This document shows, in pieces, positions 45,392 to 53,987 of a stretch of 64,000 nt of DNA. Where the stretch lies: positions 372,001 through 436,000 of the forward strand of contig NZ_RKLQ01000001.1 in NCBI RefSeq assembly GCF_019599405.1. The letters run 5' to 3'. How positions within the stretch are numbered: the stretch's first letter is position 1; each line of letters begins with the position of its first letter. The stretch is from Haloarcula salinisoli. GTDB taxonomy: Archaea > Halobacteriota > Halobacteria > Halobacteriales > Haloarculaceae. The notes under the pieces are model-generated. The model saw nothing but the letters and a program-made list of their open reading frames with translations. It made no database searches and was not told where the DNA came from. Both the position numbers and the translations under genes were made by a program.

Positions 45392-47185
45392 CTATACGTG
45401 CTCGTCGAGGAAGTCGACGACGCGAGTGTAGGCCTCGATTCGGTTCTCCAGTTTGCTGATGCCGTGGCCCTCGTCGTCGAAGATTTTCAGCTCGACGGGG
45501 ACCCCGTGGGACTCGACCTCCGCAGCGATTTGCTCGGCCTCGCCGACCGGGACTCGCGGGTCGTTCGCGCCGTGGAGGACGAACAGCGGCGCCGTGATGC
45601 GGTCGGCCCGGTTGATGGGCGAGATGGATTCGAGAAAGTCGCGGTCCTCGGCGAGCGAACCGTACTCGGCCTCCCGCAGTTCGCGGCGCCACTCGCCCGT
45701 GTTCTCGAGGAAGGTGACGAAGTTCGCGATACCGACCACGTCGACGCCGGCCGCCCAGAGGTCGGGGTACTCTGTCAGCGCCGCGAGCACCATGAACCCG
45801 CCGTAGGAGCCACCCATCGCGACGATGCGCTCGGGGTCGACGGCGGGGTGGTCGTGGAGCCACTCGGCACCTGCTCGCAAGTCCTTCACCGAGTCCATCC
45901 GCTTCTCGACGTCGTCGAGATGCGTGTAGGCCTTCCCGTACCCCGTCGAGCCCCGGACGTTGGGCTCCAGTACGGCGTACCCCCGCGAGAGGAAATACTG
46001 TGTGAGCCCGGCGAAGGAGGGCCGACGCTGGCTCTCGGGGCCGCCGTGGATGTCGACGATGACCGGTGTCGACTCGTCCTCGCCGGCCTCGGGCGGCAGC
46101 GAAAAGAGGGCCGGAATCGACCGCCCGTCGAAGCTCTCGAACCGGACGACCTCGGGCTCGACGAAGGTCTCCCGCGGGATGCCCGCCGTCGCGGCGTTGG
46201 TCCACCGGTCGGCGTCGCCCGTCGCCGTCTCCACGACGAAGACGTTCGTGTTGACGGTGCGCCCGGTGACGCTCACAGCGAAGCGGTCGGCGTCGGGACC
46301 CCAGGCCACGCCGCCGGCCAGCCCGCCCGGCAGGTCCGGCATCGGGAACTCCGAGACCGTCGTCGGCCCGACGAGCTCGCCGACGTTGAGTTCGTTGTAC
46401 CCCTCGATGTTCCGGGAGTAGGCGAGCCGGCCGGTCTCCTGGTCGATGGACACGCCGTCGATGTTCCACCCGCCGCCCTCGCGGACGACCTCGAGCTCGC
46501 CCGACAGCGAGAGCCGCGCGAGTTCTAAGGTGTCGCTCTCGGCGTCGGTAACGAGATACAGCGCGTCGCCGTCGGGCCCCCACGAGACGCTCGAATAGCG
46601 AACCGACCCCTCGTGTGGTGTCAGGTGCGTGCGCTCGCCCGACTCGATATCGAGGACGTAGACGTCCTGGTCGAAACTCGAATGGGCCTCGCTGATGGCC
46701 AGCTTCTCGCCGCCGGGAGCGATGCCGTTGACGGTGAACCAGCCGTCGCCCTCGTAGACCAGCTCGGCGTCGTCGCCGGTCCCCTCGCGGGCCTGGACGT
46801 ACACGTCGAACACCGCCTCGTCCCGGCGGTTCGAGGCGAAGGCAAAGTGGTCCCCCTCTGGCCCCCAGCCGCCCCAGCGGTGTTTCGCGTCGGGCAGCCC
46901 CGTCAGTTCGGTGACGGTGCCGTCGTCGTCGAGCCGGTACAGCTGCGTGCGTTCGTTGCCCCCCTCGTCCATGCCGAAGACGAGTTCCGCTCGTGTGGGC
47001 GAGTAGTCGACGAAGCCGACCGGTTCGTCGTAGAAGGTTCGCTGTTCGGGCCACCCGCCGGGTTCGTCGAGCGTCCATATCTGTCCCACCCCGGTCGTGT
47101 TCAACAGGAACGCCAGCCGGCCGTCGGGCCCCATCGACGCGCCGTAGGCGCTCCGGACGTTGAGATACCGTTCGAGGTCGTACAC
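45392..47185 (-). CDS. S9-family prolyl oligopeptidase/acylaminoacyl peptidase
   Basis: 597 residues with a GTG start (VYDLERYLNVRSAYG). The start is supported by TTTTGC about 27 bp upstream; the longer frame to 47386 runs through a repeat element and is not coding. Residues 1-340 form a beta-propeller (repeats such as YDEPVGFVDYSPTRAELVFG and AGGVAWGPDADRFAVSV). Residues 345-597 are the alpha/beta hydrolase: GGSYGGFMVLAAL carries the nucleophile Ser, HGANDPRVP the Asp, and DDEGHGISK the His. It cleaves short peptides or acylated N-termini in the cytoplasm; no signal peptide is seen. Confidence 0.92.
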   Translation of the reverse strand: MYDLERYLNVRSAYGASMGPDGRLAFLLNTTGVGQIWTLDEPGGWPEQRTFYDEPVGFVDYSPTRAELVFGMDEGGNERTQLYRLDDDGTVTELTGLPDAKHRWGGWGPEGDHFAFASNRRDEAVFDVYVQAREGTGDDAELVYEGDGWFTVNGIAPGGEKLAISEAHSSFDQDVYVLDIESGERTHLTPHEGSVRYSSVSWGPDGDALYLVTDAESDTLELARLSLSGELEVVREGGGWNIDGVSIDQETGRLAYSRNIEGYNELNVGELVGPTTVSEFPMPDLPGGLAGGVAWGPDADRFAVSVTGRTVNTNVFVVETATGDADRWTNAATAGIPRETFVEPEVVRFESFDGRSIPALFSLPPEAGEDESTPVIVDIHGGPESQRRPSFAGLTQYFLSRGYAVLEPNVRGSTGYGKAYTHLDDVEKRMDSVKDLRAGAEWLHDHPAVDPERIVAMGGSYGGFMVLAALTEYPDLWAAGVDVVGIANFVTFLENTGEWRRELREAEYGSLAEDRDFLESISPINRADRITAPLFVLHGANDPRVPVGEAEQIAAEVESHGVPVELKIFDDEGHGISKLENRIEAYTRVVDFLDEHV

Positions 47186-47265
47186 GCTCGCTAGCAGGAC
47201 TGGGGGGTGCAAAACGTTTTGCTGAAAATTGGTGGTGTGTCTTCGGGTGAACGGCTGTCGATGTG

Positions 47266-47529
47266 AACAGCCAGAAAGCCCCGGCGGGCTCCGGTCGGGG
47301 GACTCGTTGCGCTCCTCGGCCTTCGGCCTGCGGTGCTTACTTCGTCCGCCTTCCCGGAGCCCGCCGCCCCTTTCAGTCCCGTCCATGCCGGCTGACCAAC
47401 CGGCTATGGGTGGACTGAAAGGGGCGGCCAGCTACACGAAGGCAGGCGACGTAAGCACTGGAACGAACGGAGTAAGTGAAGGGCGCAGCGAGCCTCCCGA
47501 GTGCAGCTGGCCGGGGCTTTCCGGCTGTT
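47266..47529. repeat. Paired inverted copies of a ~115 bp structured repeat
   Basis: The outer ends AACAGCCAGAAAGCCCCGGC (47266-47285) and GCCGGGGCTTTCCGGCTGTT (47510-47529) are inverted repeats with one mismatch. The inner ends GCCGCCCCTTTCAGTCC (47363-47379) and GGACTGAAAGGGGCGGC (47412-47428) are a perfect inverted pair. So two units of 114 and 118 bp face each other around a small hairpin (CCATGCCGG / CCGGCTATGG). Within the left unit GGCGGGCTCCGG pairs with CCGGAGCCCGCC; within the right unit (reverse strand) GGCCAGCT pairs with AGCTGGCC. It lies between divergent peptidase and glycosyltransferase genes. Confidence 0.85.
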
Positions 47530-47632
47530 TGCGGTCCCAGACGAGTAGTTGCTGGCAGCTACTACCACACCGTTTCCAACTGCGTCACGGATATGGGGTG
47601 GGTTTTTCAGCGCCGCCATCATCGGGTCGGAT

Positions 47633-48682
47633 ATGCGCGTCGCGGTCGTCGTCATGGAGACGAGTCACCACCGGGACACGGAGGGGCGACACCACCTCGA
47701 GCGCCTCGCAGAGACGCTGGCCGCGGCCGGCCACGAGGTGTCGGTCTTCTGTGCCCAGTGGTGGGGCGGCAACGCGACGCAGTTCGAGCCCGACGAGGTG
47801 ACCTACCGCGGGGTCACCGTCGAGCCCACGGAGACCTCCTTCTGTACGCGACTTCCGGCGCTGCTGGCGAAGTACCGCCCCGACGTGGTCCACGCGTACC
47901 CGACACCGTCGTCGGTGTTGCGGGCGGCCAACGCCGGTGCCAAACTCGCCCGGGCGCCAGTGGTCGTCGAGTGGTTCGGCGACCACGACGAGCCGGTGTC
48001 GGACCGCGCGATATCGGTCGCCGACCACTTCGTCGCCTCCTCCGAACTCGTCCAGACGCAGCTCTGGGAGGCCGGCGCCGACAGCGACCTGACGACGGTC
48101 ATCCCCGAGAGCATCGACATGGACCTCGTGCGCGAGGTCGAGCCCGCCGAGGAGGTCGACGTGGTCTACGCCCACCCCTTAGACGACAGCGCCAACGTCG
48201 AGTCGCTGTTCTTGGGGCTGGCCGAACTCCGACAGCAGGGGTGGTCGGCGACGATAATCGGCGACGGGCCCGAACGCGAGACCTACGAGCAAGAGGCCGC
48301 CGACCTCCGAATCGACGACCGGGTGACCTTCGCCGGGGCCTGTGACCGTGAACAGCGGCTGGCCATCTACAAGGGCGCGCACGTGTTCGTCCAGACGGCG
48401 TGGCGCGAGCACTTCGCGACGGAACTGCTGTGGGCGCTGGCCTGTGGCTGTATCGCCGTCGTCGAGTACCAGGCCGAATCGAGCGCCCACGAACTGGTCG
48501 AACACCGCGACCGGGACTTCCGCGTGACGACGCCCCAGGAGATCGCCGACGCAATCGTCGAGTCCGCGGGGATGGACCACCGGACCGTCGACGAGTCCCT
48601 GGCCGAGTACGACCACGCGGCGGTCGTCGGCCAGTACGCAGAGCTGTACGAACGGCTGGTCGACGAGCGTGGGTTCTTCTGA
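47633..48682 (+). CDS. GT4-type glycosyltransferase
   Basis: 349 residues starting MRVAVVVMETSHHRDTEGRHH. It has a GT-B fold: the N-terminal Rossmann domain includes LAETLAAAGHEVSVFC and YRPDVVHAYPTPSSVL. The C-terminal donor-binding domain includes ATIIGDGPERETYEQEA and GAHVFVQTAWREHFATELLWALACGC, where the EX7E-like region is HFATELLWALACG with the first Glu missing or shifted. It would transfer a sugar from a nucleotide donor in the cytoplasm; the acceptor is unknown. TTTTT at 47603-47607 sets a leaderless start. The stop overlaps the next ATG by one base (TGATG). Confidence 0.87.
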   Translation: MRVAVVVMETSHHRDTEGRHHLERLAETLAAAGHEVSVFCAQWWGGNATQFEPDEVTYRGVTVEPTETSFCTRLPALLAKYRPDVVHAYPTPSSVLRAANAGAKLARAPVVVEWFGDHDEPVSDRAISVADHFVASSELVQTQLWEAGADSDLTTVIPESIDMDLVREVEPAEEVDVVYAHPLDDSANVESLFLGLAELRQQGWSATIIGDGPERETYEQEAADLRIDDRVTFAGACDREQRLAIYKGAHVFVQTAWREHFATELLWALACGCIAVVEYQAESSAHELVEHRDRDFRVTTPQEIADAIVESAGMDHRTVDESLAEYDHAAVVGQYAELYERLVDERGFF

Positions 48683-48996
48683 TGTCCCAAGGCCATCAGC
48701 GAGTCATGCTCGCGTTCGTACTGGCCGAGTCGTCGCTGCTGGGGGTGCTGGCCGTCGGGCTGGCGCGTGGCTTCGTCGGTCCGGGCGGGACGTTCAGCGA
48801 GCTCTCGGACGTCGCCCGCGCGGTCGCCCTGCTCGTCGTCCTCGTCGAACTCGTCATTCCGATGGCGGTGTACGTCGACGTCGTCCGCCGGTCCGACGAC
48901 CCGGACTGGGTGTGGGTCCACGTCGCGACGATGCCGGCGGTGAACCTCCTCGGACTCGTCGCCTATCTGGACGACCGCAAACGCTCGCGCGAGTAG
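48682..48996 (+). CDS. Small membrane protein, 104 residues
   Basis: Starts MSQGHQRVMLAFVLAESSLL. Three hydrophobic segments (residues about 8-28, 45-65 and 78-96) are separated by a short Gly-rich and an acidic loop. The end DDRKRSRE is a short charged tail. Its ATG overlaps the stop of the glycosyltransferase gene, so the two are coupled, and it may anchor or assist that enzyme; that is inference. No known family is recognised. The longer frame from 48400 is a shadow. Confidence 0.75.
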   Translation: MSQGHQRVMLAFVLAESSLLGVLAVGLARGFVGPGGTFSELSDVARAVALLVVLVELVIPMAVYVDVVRRSDDPDWVWVHVATMPAVNLLGLVAYLDDRKRSRE

Positions 48997-49059
48997 CCCG
49001 CCGCGGACTCCGTCCCCGCAACGAAACCCGTTTTGCGCTGTGGGACCCAGACAGCCGTA

Positions 49060-50907
49060 GTGACCGCCGAAGACTCCGCCGACGCTGCCGACGAGCCCCT
49101 GGTCGAACTCGACGCGGTGTACGACGCCATCGACGCCGTGGGCCGCCCGCATCTGACGGCGACGGAACTCTCCCGCAAGACCGACCTCTCGCCCGAGCAA
49201 GCCCGCGAGGCCCTCGAAGCGCTGGCCGACGACGGCGAGATACAGCGCCAGGACGTCTCGGGCGTCGAGTCGGTCTGGTATCCGACCGACGTAGCGGAGG
49301 TGACCGACCGCGAGCGAGTGATTCTGTTTCCGGACCGCCGCGAGGTCGTCGTCGAGCACCCCGACCAGTTCACCCGTGCACAGCTCTCGCAGTTCGCCCG
49401 GCTGCAGGACTCGAATCGCTCCGGCGGCTACGTCTACGAGCTTCGCGAGGCCGACATCTGGGCCGCGCCACACGAGACCCTCGAGGACCTGCTGTCGACG
49501 ATGCGGGACGTGCTGGGGGAGCGGTCGACCCACCTCGAAGAGTGGGTGACGAGCCAGTGGGAACGGGCCCGGAAGTTCCGGCTGTACACCCACGAGGACG
49601 GCTACGTCGTCCTCGAAGCCGAAAGCGACGACTTGATGGGCAACGTCGCCCGGCCGAAACTCGACGAGGACCTGTTGCGGGCGCCCATCTCCGACTCGGA
49701 GTCGTGGGTCGACGCCGACGCCACGGCCGAAATCAAGCGCACGCTGTACGAGGCCGGCTACCCGGTGCGTGACGACCGCGAGCTGGCCACCGGCGAGCCC
49801 CTGGAGATGGAACTGCGCCTGCGCCTGCGGGACTACCAGGCCGACTGGGTCGAGCGGTTCACCGAGCAGGGCTCGGGCGTCTTCGTCGGCCCACCGGGGT
49901 CGGGCAAGACCGTGGCGGCGATGGGCGCGATGGCCGCCGTCGGCGGGGAGACGCTGATTCTGGTGCCCTCGAGAGAACTCGCGACCCAATGGCGCGACGA
50001 ACTGGTCAGACACACCACGCTGACCGACGAGGACATCGGCGAGTACCACGGTGGCGAGAAGGAGATTCGCCCCGTCACCATCGCCACCTACCGCACCGCC
50101 GGGATGGACCGTCACCGGAAGCTGTTCGACCAGCGCAAGTGGGGGCTCGTCGTCTTCGACGAGGTCCACCACGTACCAGCGCCCATCTACCGCCGCAGTG
50201 CGAACCTCCAGACCAAACACCGGCTCGGACTCACGGCGACGCCGACCCGCGAGTCCGACGACGAGGAGGAGATTTTCACGCTCGTCGGGCCGCCTATCGG
50301 CACCGACTGGGGGAAGCTCTTCGACGAGGGCTACGTCGCCGAGCCCGAAGTCGAGATTCGCCTGGTCCCCTGGGGGAGCGACGACGAGCGTACGGAGTAC
50401 GCCGCCACGTCGGGCCACGACCGCCGGCAGGCCGCAGCGGGCAATACCGGAAAGATAGACGAGATACGCTACACGCTCGCCGAACACCCGGCGGCGAAGG
50501 CGCTGGTCTTCGTCGAGTATCTCGACGACGGGAAGGCCATCAGCGAGGCCATCGACGCGCCATTCATCAGCGGCGAGACGCGCCACGCCGAGCGCGAGCG
50601 CCTCTTCGACGCGTTCCGCCGGGGCGAGCAGGACACGCTGGTCGTCTCCAGAGTGGGCGACGAGGGTATCGACCTGCCAGACGCCGAACTCGCCGTCGTC
50701 GCGTCGGGGCTGGGCGGCTCCCGACGCCAGGGCGCCCAGCGGGCCGGCCGGACGATGCGCCCCGCCGGCGACGCCCGGATGGTCGTGCTGGCCACGCGAG
50801 GGACGACCGAGGAGGACTTCGTCCGCCGGCAGATGCGCCATCTCGCCTCCAAAGGCATCCAGGTCACCGAACAGGAGGCCCACGCCGTGGAGCCGAGCAC
50901 GGACTAG
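49060..50907 (+). CDS. XPB/Rad25-like superfamily 2 helicase
   Basis: 615 residues with GTG start and TTTT box 27 bp upstream. The N-terminal 230 residues hold a winged-helix-like part (PHLTATELSRKTDLSPEQAREAL) and a damage-recognition-like region. Helicase motifs follow: I GPPGSGKTVAAMGA, II VVFDEVHHV, III LTATP, then V/VI VVSRVGDEGIDLPDA and QRAGRTMRP. Motif II has the DEVHH form, typical of XPB. Archaeal XPB acts in nucleotide excision repair, often with the nuclease Bax1; none is adjacent here. The C-terminus has a short domain ending HAVEPSTD. Confidence 0.92.
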   Translation: MTAEDSADAADEPLVELDAVYDAIDAVGRPHLTATELSRKTDLSPEQAREALEALADDGEIQRQDVSGVESVWYPTDVAEVTDRERVILFPDRREVVVEHPDQFTRAQLSQFARLQDSNRSGGYVYELREADIWAAPHETLEDLLSTMRDVLGERSTHLEEWVTSQWERARKFRLYTHEDGYVVLEAESDDLMGNVARPKLDEDLLRAPISDSESWVDADATAEIKRTLYEAGYPVRDDRELATGEPLEMELRLRLRDYQADWVERFTEQGSGVFVGPPGSGKTVAAMGAMAAVGGETLILVPSRELATQWRDELVRHTTLTDEDIGEYHGGEKEIRPVTIATYRTAGMDRHRKLFDQRKWGLVVFDEVHHVPAPIYRRSANLQTKHRLGLTATPTRESDDEEEIFTLVGPPIGTDWGKLFDEGYVAEPEVEIRLVPWGSDDERTEYAATSGHDRRQAAAGNTGKIDEIRYTLAEHPAAKALVFVEYLDDGKAISEAIDAPFISGETRHAERERLFDAFRRGEQDTLVVSRVGDEGIDLPDAELAVVASGLGGSRRQGAQRAGRTMRPAGDARMVVLATRGTTEEDFVRRQMRHLASKGIQVTEQEAHAVEPSTD

Positions 50908-50977
50908 CGCGGTCGTGAGCCGGGCGTGCAATACCGGGGGTGGTTGATGTGCTTTCGATATCAGGTTACCATACACG

Positions 50978-51382
50978 ATGGGAGTGATGGATGCCCTCTT
51001 TGGGACCGGCGAGGAGACGGAACAGAAGTACGCGATACTGCTCGCCGCCGGACCGGACGACGCACCGGTGGCCAACAACGCGTTCAACTACGCGCTCGAG
51101 TTCGCCGACGCCGGCTACGAGGTACAGCTCTTCCTCGACGGCCAGGCCACGAAGTGGCCGGGGGCCTTCGCCGAGAACCCCGACCTGCCCTTCGCCCACG
51201 ACTGGGAGCGGATTCGCGACCTCGGCCTGCTGGCCGGGGCCTGTGGCTACTGTGCGAACGCGTTCGACGCCACGGAGGCCTGCGAGAACTCCGGTATCGA
51301 ACTCCTCAGCGACGAGATGTCACACGCACCGGCGGTGGCCCGGCTGGCCGACGATGGCTACGAGCTGCTCACTATCGGGTAA
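50978..51382 (+). CDS. DsrE-family sulfur-relay-like protein
   Basis: 134 residues starting MGVMDALFGTGEETEQKYAI. The DsrE fold is recognised from YAILLAAGPDDAPVANNAFNY, GYEVQLFLDGQATKWPG and GACGYCANAFDATEACENSG. The Cys in CGYC and a third Cys nearby correspond to the reactive Cys loop in sulfur-carrier relatives, so thiol or persulfide chemistry is possible. A TTTCGATAT box (about 50952-50960) precedes the start. A second, Cys-poorer DsrE-like protein is at 59716. Partner unknown. Confidence 0.87.
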   Translation: MGVMDALFGTGEETEQKYAILLAAGPDDAPVANNAFNYALEFADAGYEVQLFLDGQATKWPGAFAENPDLPFAHDWERIRDLGLLAGACGYCANAFDATEACENSGIELLSDEMSHAPAVARLADDGYELLTIG

Positions 51383-51389
51383 CACCCCG

Positions 51390-53864
51390 CTACTCGTCGA
51401 ACCCGTCGGGGTCCCGGGCCGCCTGTGCGACGTTGACCGCGGCGACGTTCTCGGCCACGTCGTGGACCCGTATCACGTCGGCGCCCCGCTCCGTGGCGAT
51501 AGTCGTCCCCGCTATCGTCGCCTCCAGACAGTCGCCGGGTTCCTCGCCAACGAACCCAAAGAGAGACTTGTGGGAGTGGCCGACCAGTATCGGACAGCCA
51601 AGCGCACGGAACTCGTCGATGCGGTCGAGCAGCTCGAAGCTCTCGGCGGGCGATTTCCCGAAGCCGATGCCGGGGTCGACCAGAATCTGCTCGCGGTCCA
51701 GTCCCGCCTTCTCGGCCAGTAACACGCGCTCGGTCAGTTCGTCGATGATGTCGCCGACCACGTCGTCGTAGTGGATGTCGCTGTCCGGGTCGACGGGCGT
51801 GTTGATGGAGTGCATCACGACGACGGGCACGTCGTACTCCGCAGCGACGAGTCGCATCTCCGGGTCTTCGAGTCCCGACACGTCGTTGAGGATGTCCGCC
51901 CCGGCATCGAGGGCCGCGCGGGCCACCTCGGCTTTCCGGGTGTCGACGGAGATGGCGACGTCGACGTCAGCGAGCGCCTCGACGACCGGGACGACACGGT
52001 CTATCTCCTCGGTGACCGGAACCGGGTCGGCCCCCGGTCTGGTCGACTCGCCGCCGATGTCGAGGATGTCCGCGCCGTCGGCGACCATCTGCTCGGCACG
52101 GGCCACGGCGTCCTCGATTGCGTTGTACTCCCCGCCGTCGTGGAACGAGTCGGGCGTGATGTTGAGGATGCCCATCACCGCGGTGCCGTCGCTCCAGGGG
52201 TAGTCGGCGCTGCTGGCGGGCTGCTGGATGTCGAGTGCCTCGCGCAGTTCGTCCGAAAAGGTCGAGAGGCCGTATGGCTGGCCGTCGAGCTTGTCCGCGA
52301 GGCGCTTGAACTGGGCCATCGTCCCCATCAGCACGCAGTCGACCCGTTCCTCGTCCTGGTCGTTCAGCCCGGAGACGGCACACTCCCCGCCCAGCGACAG
52401 CAGCTCCTCCTTGAGATACTGCGCCTGTCGGGGCTGGACGCGTGTCCGGAGAACGCGGTGGACGGCCTTCCCGCGCATCCGCCAGGCGCCGGCTTTCGTG
52501 ACGTGGGCGGCCTCGATGGTGGCTTTCGCCTCGGGAATCGAATCGACGTCTTTCGGTATCATCGCGCGGGCCCAGCGGGTGCGGGCCTCGCGGACGGCGT
52601 AGAGCGACCCCGTCACGAGGACGGCGTCGCCCGGCCCGGCAGCCTCGAGGGCGATTCCCAGCGCGCCGGCCACGTCCGACCGGGTCTCGACCTCGGCGTC
52701 GGTCGCCCCGCGTAAGGCCTCGGCCAGCACGTCGGGTGACTCCCCGCGGTCCACGTTGGGTCGGCAGGCGACGACGTGGTCGGCCGCTGTGAGTTCGGTC
52801 GCGATGGCGGCGTGGTCCTTATCGACCATCGCGCCCAGGACGACGTGGAGGTCGTGGTACTCGAAGTCGGCAAGGGTCTCCATCGTCCGTTCGAGCCCGC
52901 CCGGGTTGTGGGCGCCGTCGAGGACGACGAGCGGCGACTCGCCCATCACCTCGAAGCGACCCGGCCAGTGGGCGTTTCGCAGCCCGCGTTCGACGTGTGT
53001 CCGGGAGATATCGGTCCCCACGACATCGGCGACCTGCCCGACGAGCGTCGCGGCGATACCCGCGTTGTGGGCCTGGTGCTCGCCCAGCAGCGGCAGATGG
53101 GTGTCGACGGCCCAGTCGGGCCCCTCGATGTCGACGGCGGCCTCCAGCCCTTCGCGACCGCCGTAGCTGACTCGCACGTCGGGGTCGCCGTCACCGCTAT
53201 CGCCGGCGCTTCCGTCCCCCACAGTAATGACGTCGCCGGCCTGCTCGCGCACCGCGGCGAGTGCGTCGCCCGTCGTACCGGTCACCAGCGGCCGGTCGGC
53301 CGGCGCGACGTGGGCCTTGTCCGTCGCTATCTCTTCGACGGTGTCGCCGAGGATGTGCGTGTGTTCGAGCGTGACGCTCGTCACCGCGCTGGCGACCGGG
53401 GAAACGACGCTGGTGGCGTCGTACTTCCCGCCGATGCCCACCTCCAGGACGGCCACGTCGACGTCCTGGCGGTCGAACTCCCAGAAGGCGAAGGCGGTCA
53501 GCGTCTCGAAGAAGGTGGGTGAGTCGCCGGCCGAACCCTCGCCCGTGATGTACTCGCGAGCGGTCTCGACGAACTCGACGACGGCGGCCTCGGGCACCTT
53601 GCGGCCGTTGACCCTGATTCGCTCGCGGACGTCGTCCAGATGTGGCGAGGTGTAGAGGCCGACGTCGAGGCCGGCCTCTCGGAGCGCCCGCTCGACCATC
53701 CGGGCGGTCGACCCCTTGCCGTTGGAGCCGGCTATCTGCACGCAGCTGGGCCCCTCCTGTGGGTCGCCCAGCGAAGACAGCAGCGCCCGCGTGGCGTCAG
53801 TGCCGGCCCGGGAGTCGAACCGGCGCAACTCGAAGAGGAAGTTCGCGGCCTCGTGGAACTCCAT
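51390..53864 (-). CDS. folCP: FolC-FolP fusion: dihydrofolate synthase and dihydropteroate synthase
   Basis: 824 residues. Residues 1-420 are FolC (Mur-ligase fold), which adds glutamate to dihydropteroate: P-loop GSNGKGSTARMV near 46, and LDGAHNPGG near 310. Residues about 540-824 are FolP, which condenses pterin and p-aminobenzoate: MGILNITPDSFHDGG, DIGGESTRPGADP and a C-terminal VRVHDVAEN. The link (about 420-540) is a halophile-type spacer with QPRQAQYLKEELLSLGG. Fusion of the two is known in haloarchaea. It joins two consecutive steps of folate synthesis. The promoter lies near inverted-repeat copy C. Confidence 0.95.
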   Translation of the reverse strand: MEFHEAANFLFELRRFDSRAGTDATRALLSSLGDPQEGPSCVQIAGSNGKGSTARMVERALREAGLDVGLYTSPHLDDVRERIRVNGRKVPEAAVVEFVETAREYITGEGSAGDSPTFFETLTAFAFWEFDRQDVDVAVLEVGIGGKYDATSVVSPVASAVTSVTLEHTHILGDTVEEIATDKAHVAPADRPLVTGTTGDALAAVREQAGDVITVGDGSAGDSGDGDPDVRVSYGGREGLEAAVDIEGPDWAVDTHLPLLGEHQAHNAGIAATLVGQVADVVGTDISRTHVERGLRNAHWPGRFEVMGESPLVVLDGAHNPGGLERTMETLADFEYHDLHVVLGAMVDKDHAAIATELTAADHVVACRPNVDRGESPDVLAEALRGATDAEVETRSDVAGALGIALEAAGPGDAVLVTGSLYAVREARTRWARAMIPKDVDSIPEAKATIEAAHVTKAGAWRMRGKAVHRVLRTRVQPRQAQYLKEELLSLGGECAVSGLNDQDEERVDCVLMGTMAQFKRLADKLDGQPYGLSTFSDELREALDIQQPASSADYPWSDGTAVMGILNITPDSFHDGGEYNAIEDAVARAEQMVADGADILDIGGESTRPGADPVPVTEEIDRVVPVVEALADVDVAISVDTRKAEVARAALDAGADILNDVSGLEDPEMRLVAAEYDVPVVVMHSINTPVDPDSDIHYDDVVGDIIDELTERVLLAEKAGLDREQILVDPGIGFGKSPAESFELLDRIDEFRALGCPILVGHSHKSLFGFVGEEPGDCLEATIAGTTIATERGADVIRVHDVAENVAAVNVAQAARDPDGFDE

Positions 53865-53904
53865 GCCCGCAGTTCCGTAGCCGTCCGCTTTAGGCTGTCG
53901 GACT

Positions 53905-53987
53905 ATACGGACTGCTGTACTCGCGTCCCGATATCGTCGACCCCCGGGTCGGGCCGCTCACCGGGACACAGCTACAGCAGTCCGTAT
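53905..53987. repeat. Inverted-repeat element, copy C (perfect 15 bp ends)
   Basis: ATACGGACTGCTGTA (53905-53919) and TACAGCAGTCCGTAT (53973-53987) are perfectly complementary, and the pairing continues inward through GTCCCG/CGGGAC with a few mismatches. On the minus strand the first base is the last A of the TAA stop of the preceding gene. It ends 41 bp from the folCP start. Size 83 bp. Confidence 0.75.

Noticed and set aside
47266-47529. Insertion sequence with terminal inverted repeats
   Set aside because: The ends form a good inverted pair but there is no transposase frame inside, and the interior is two facing copies of the structured repeat rather than a gene.
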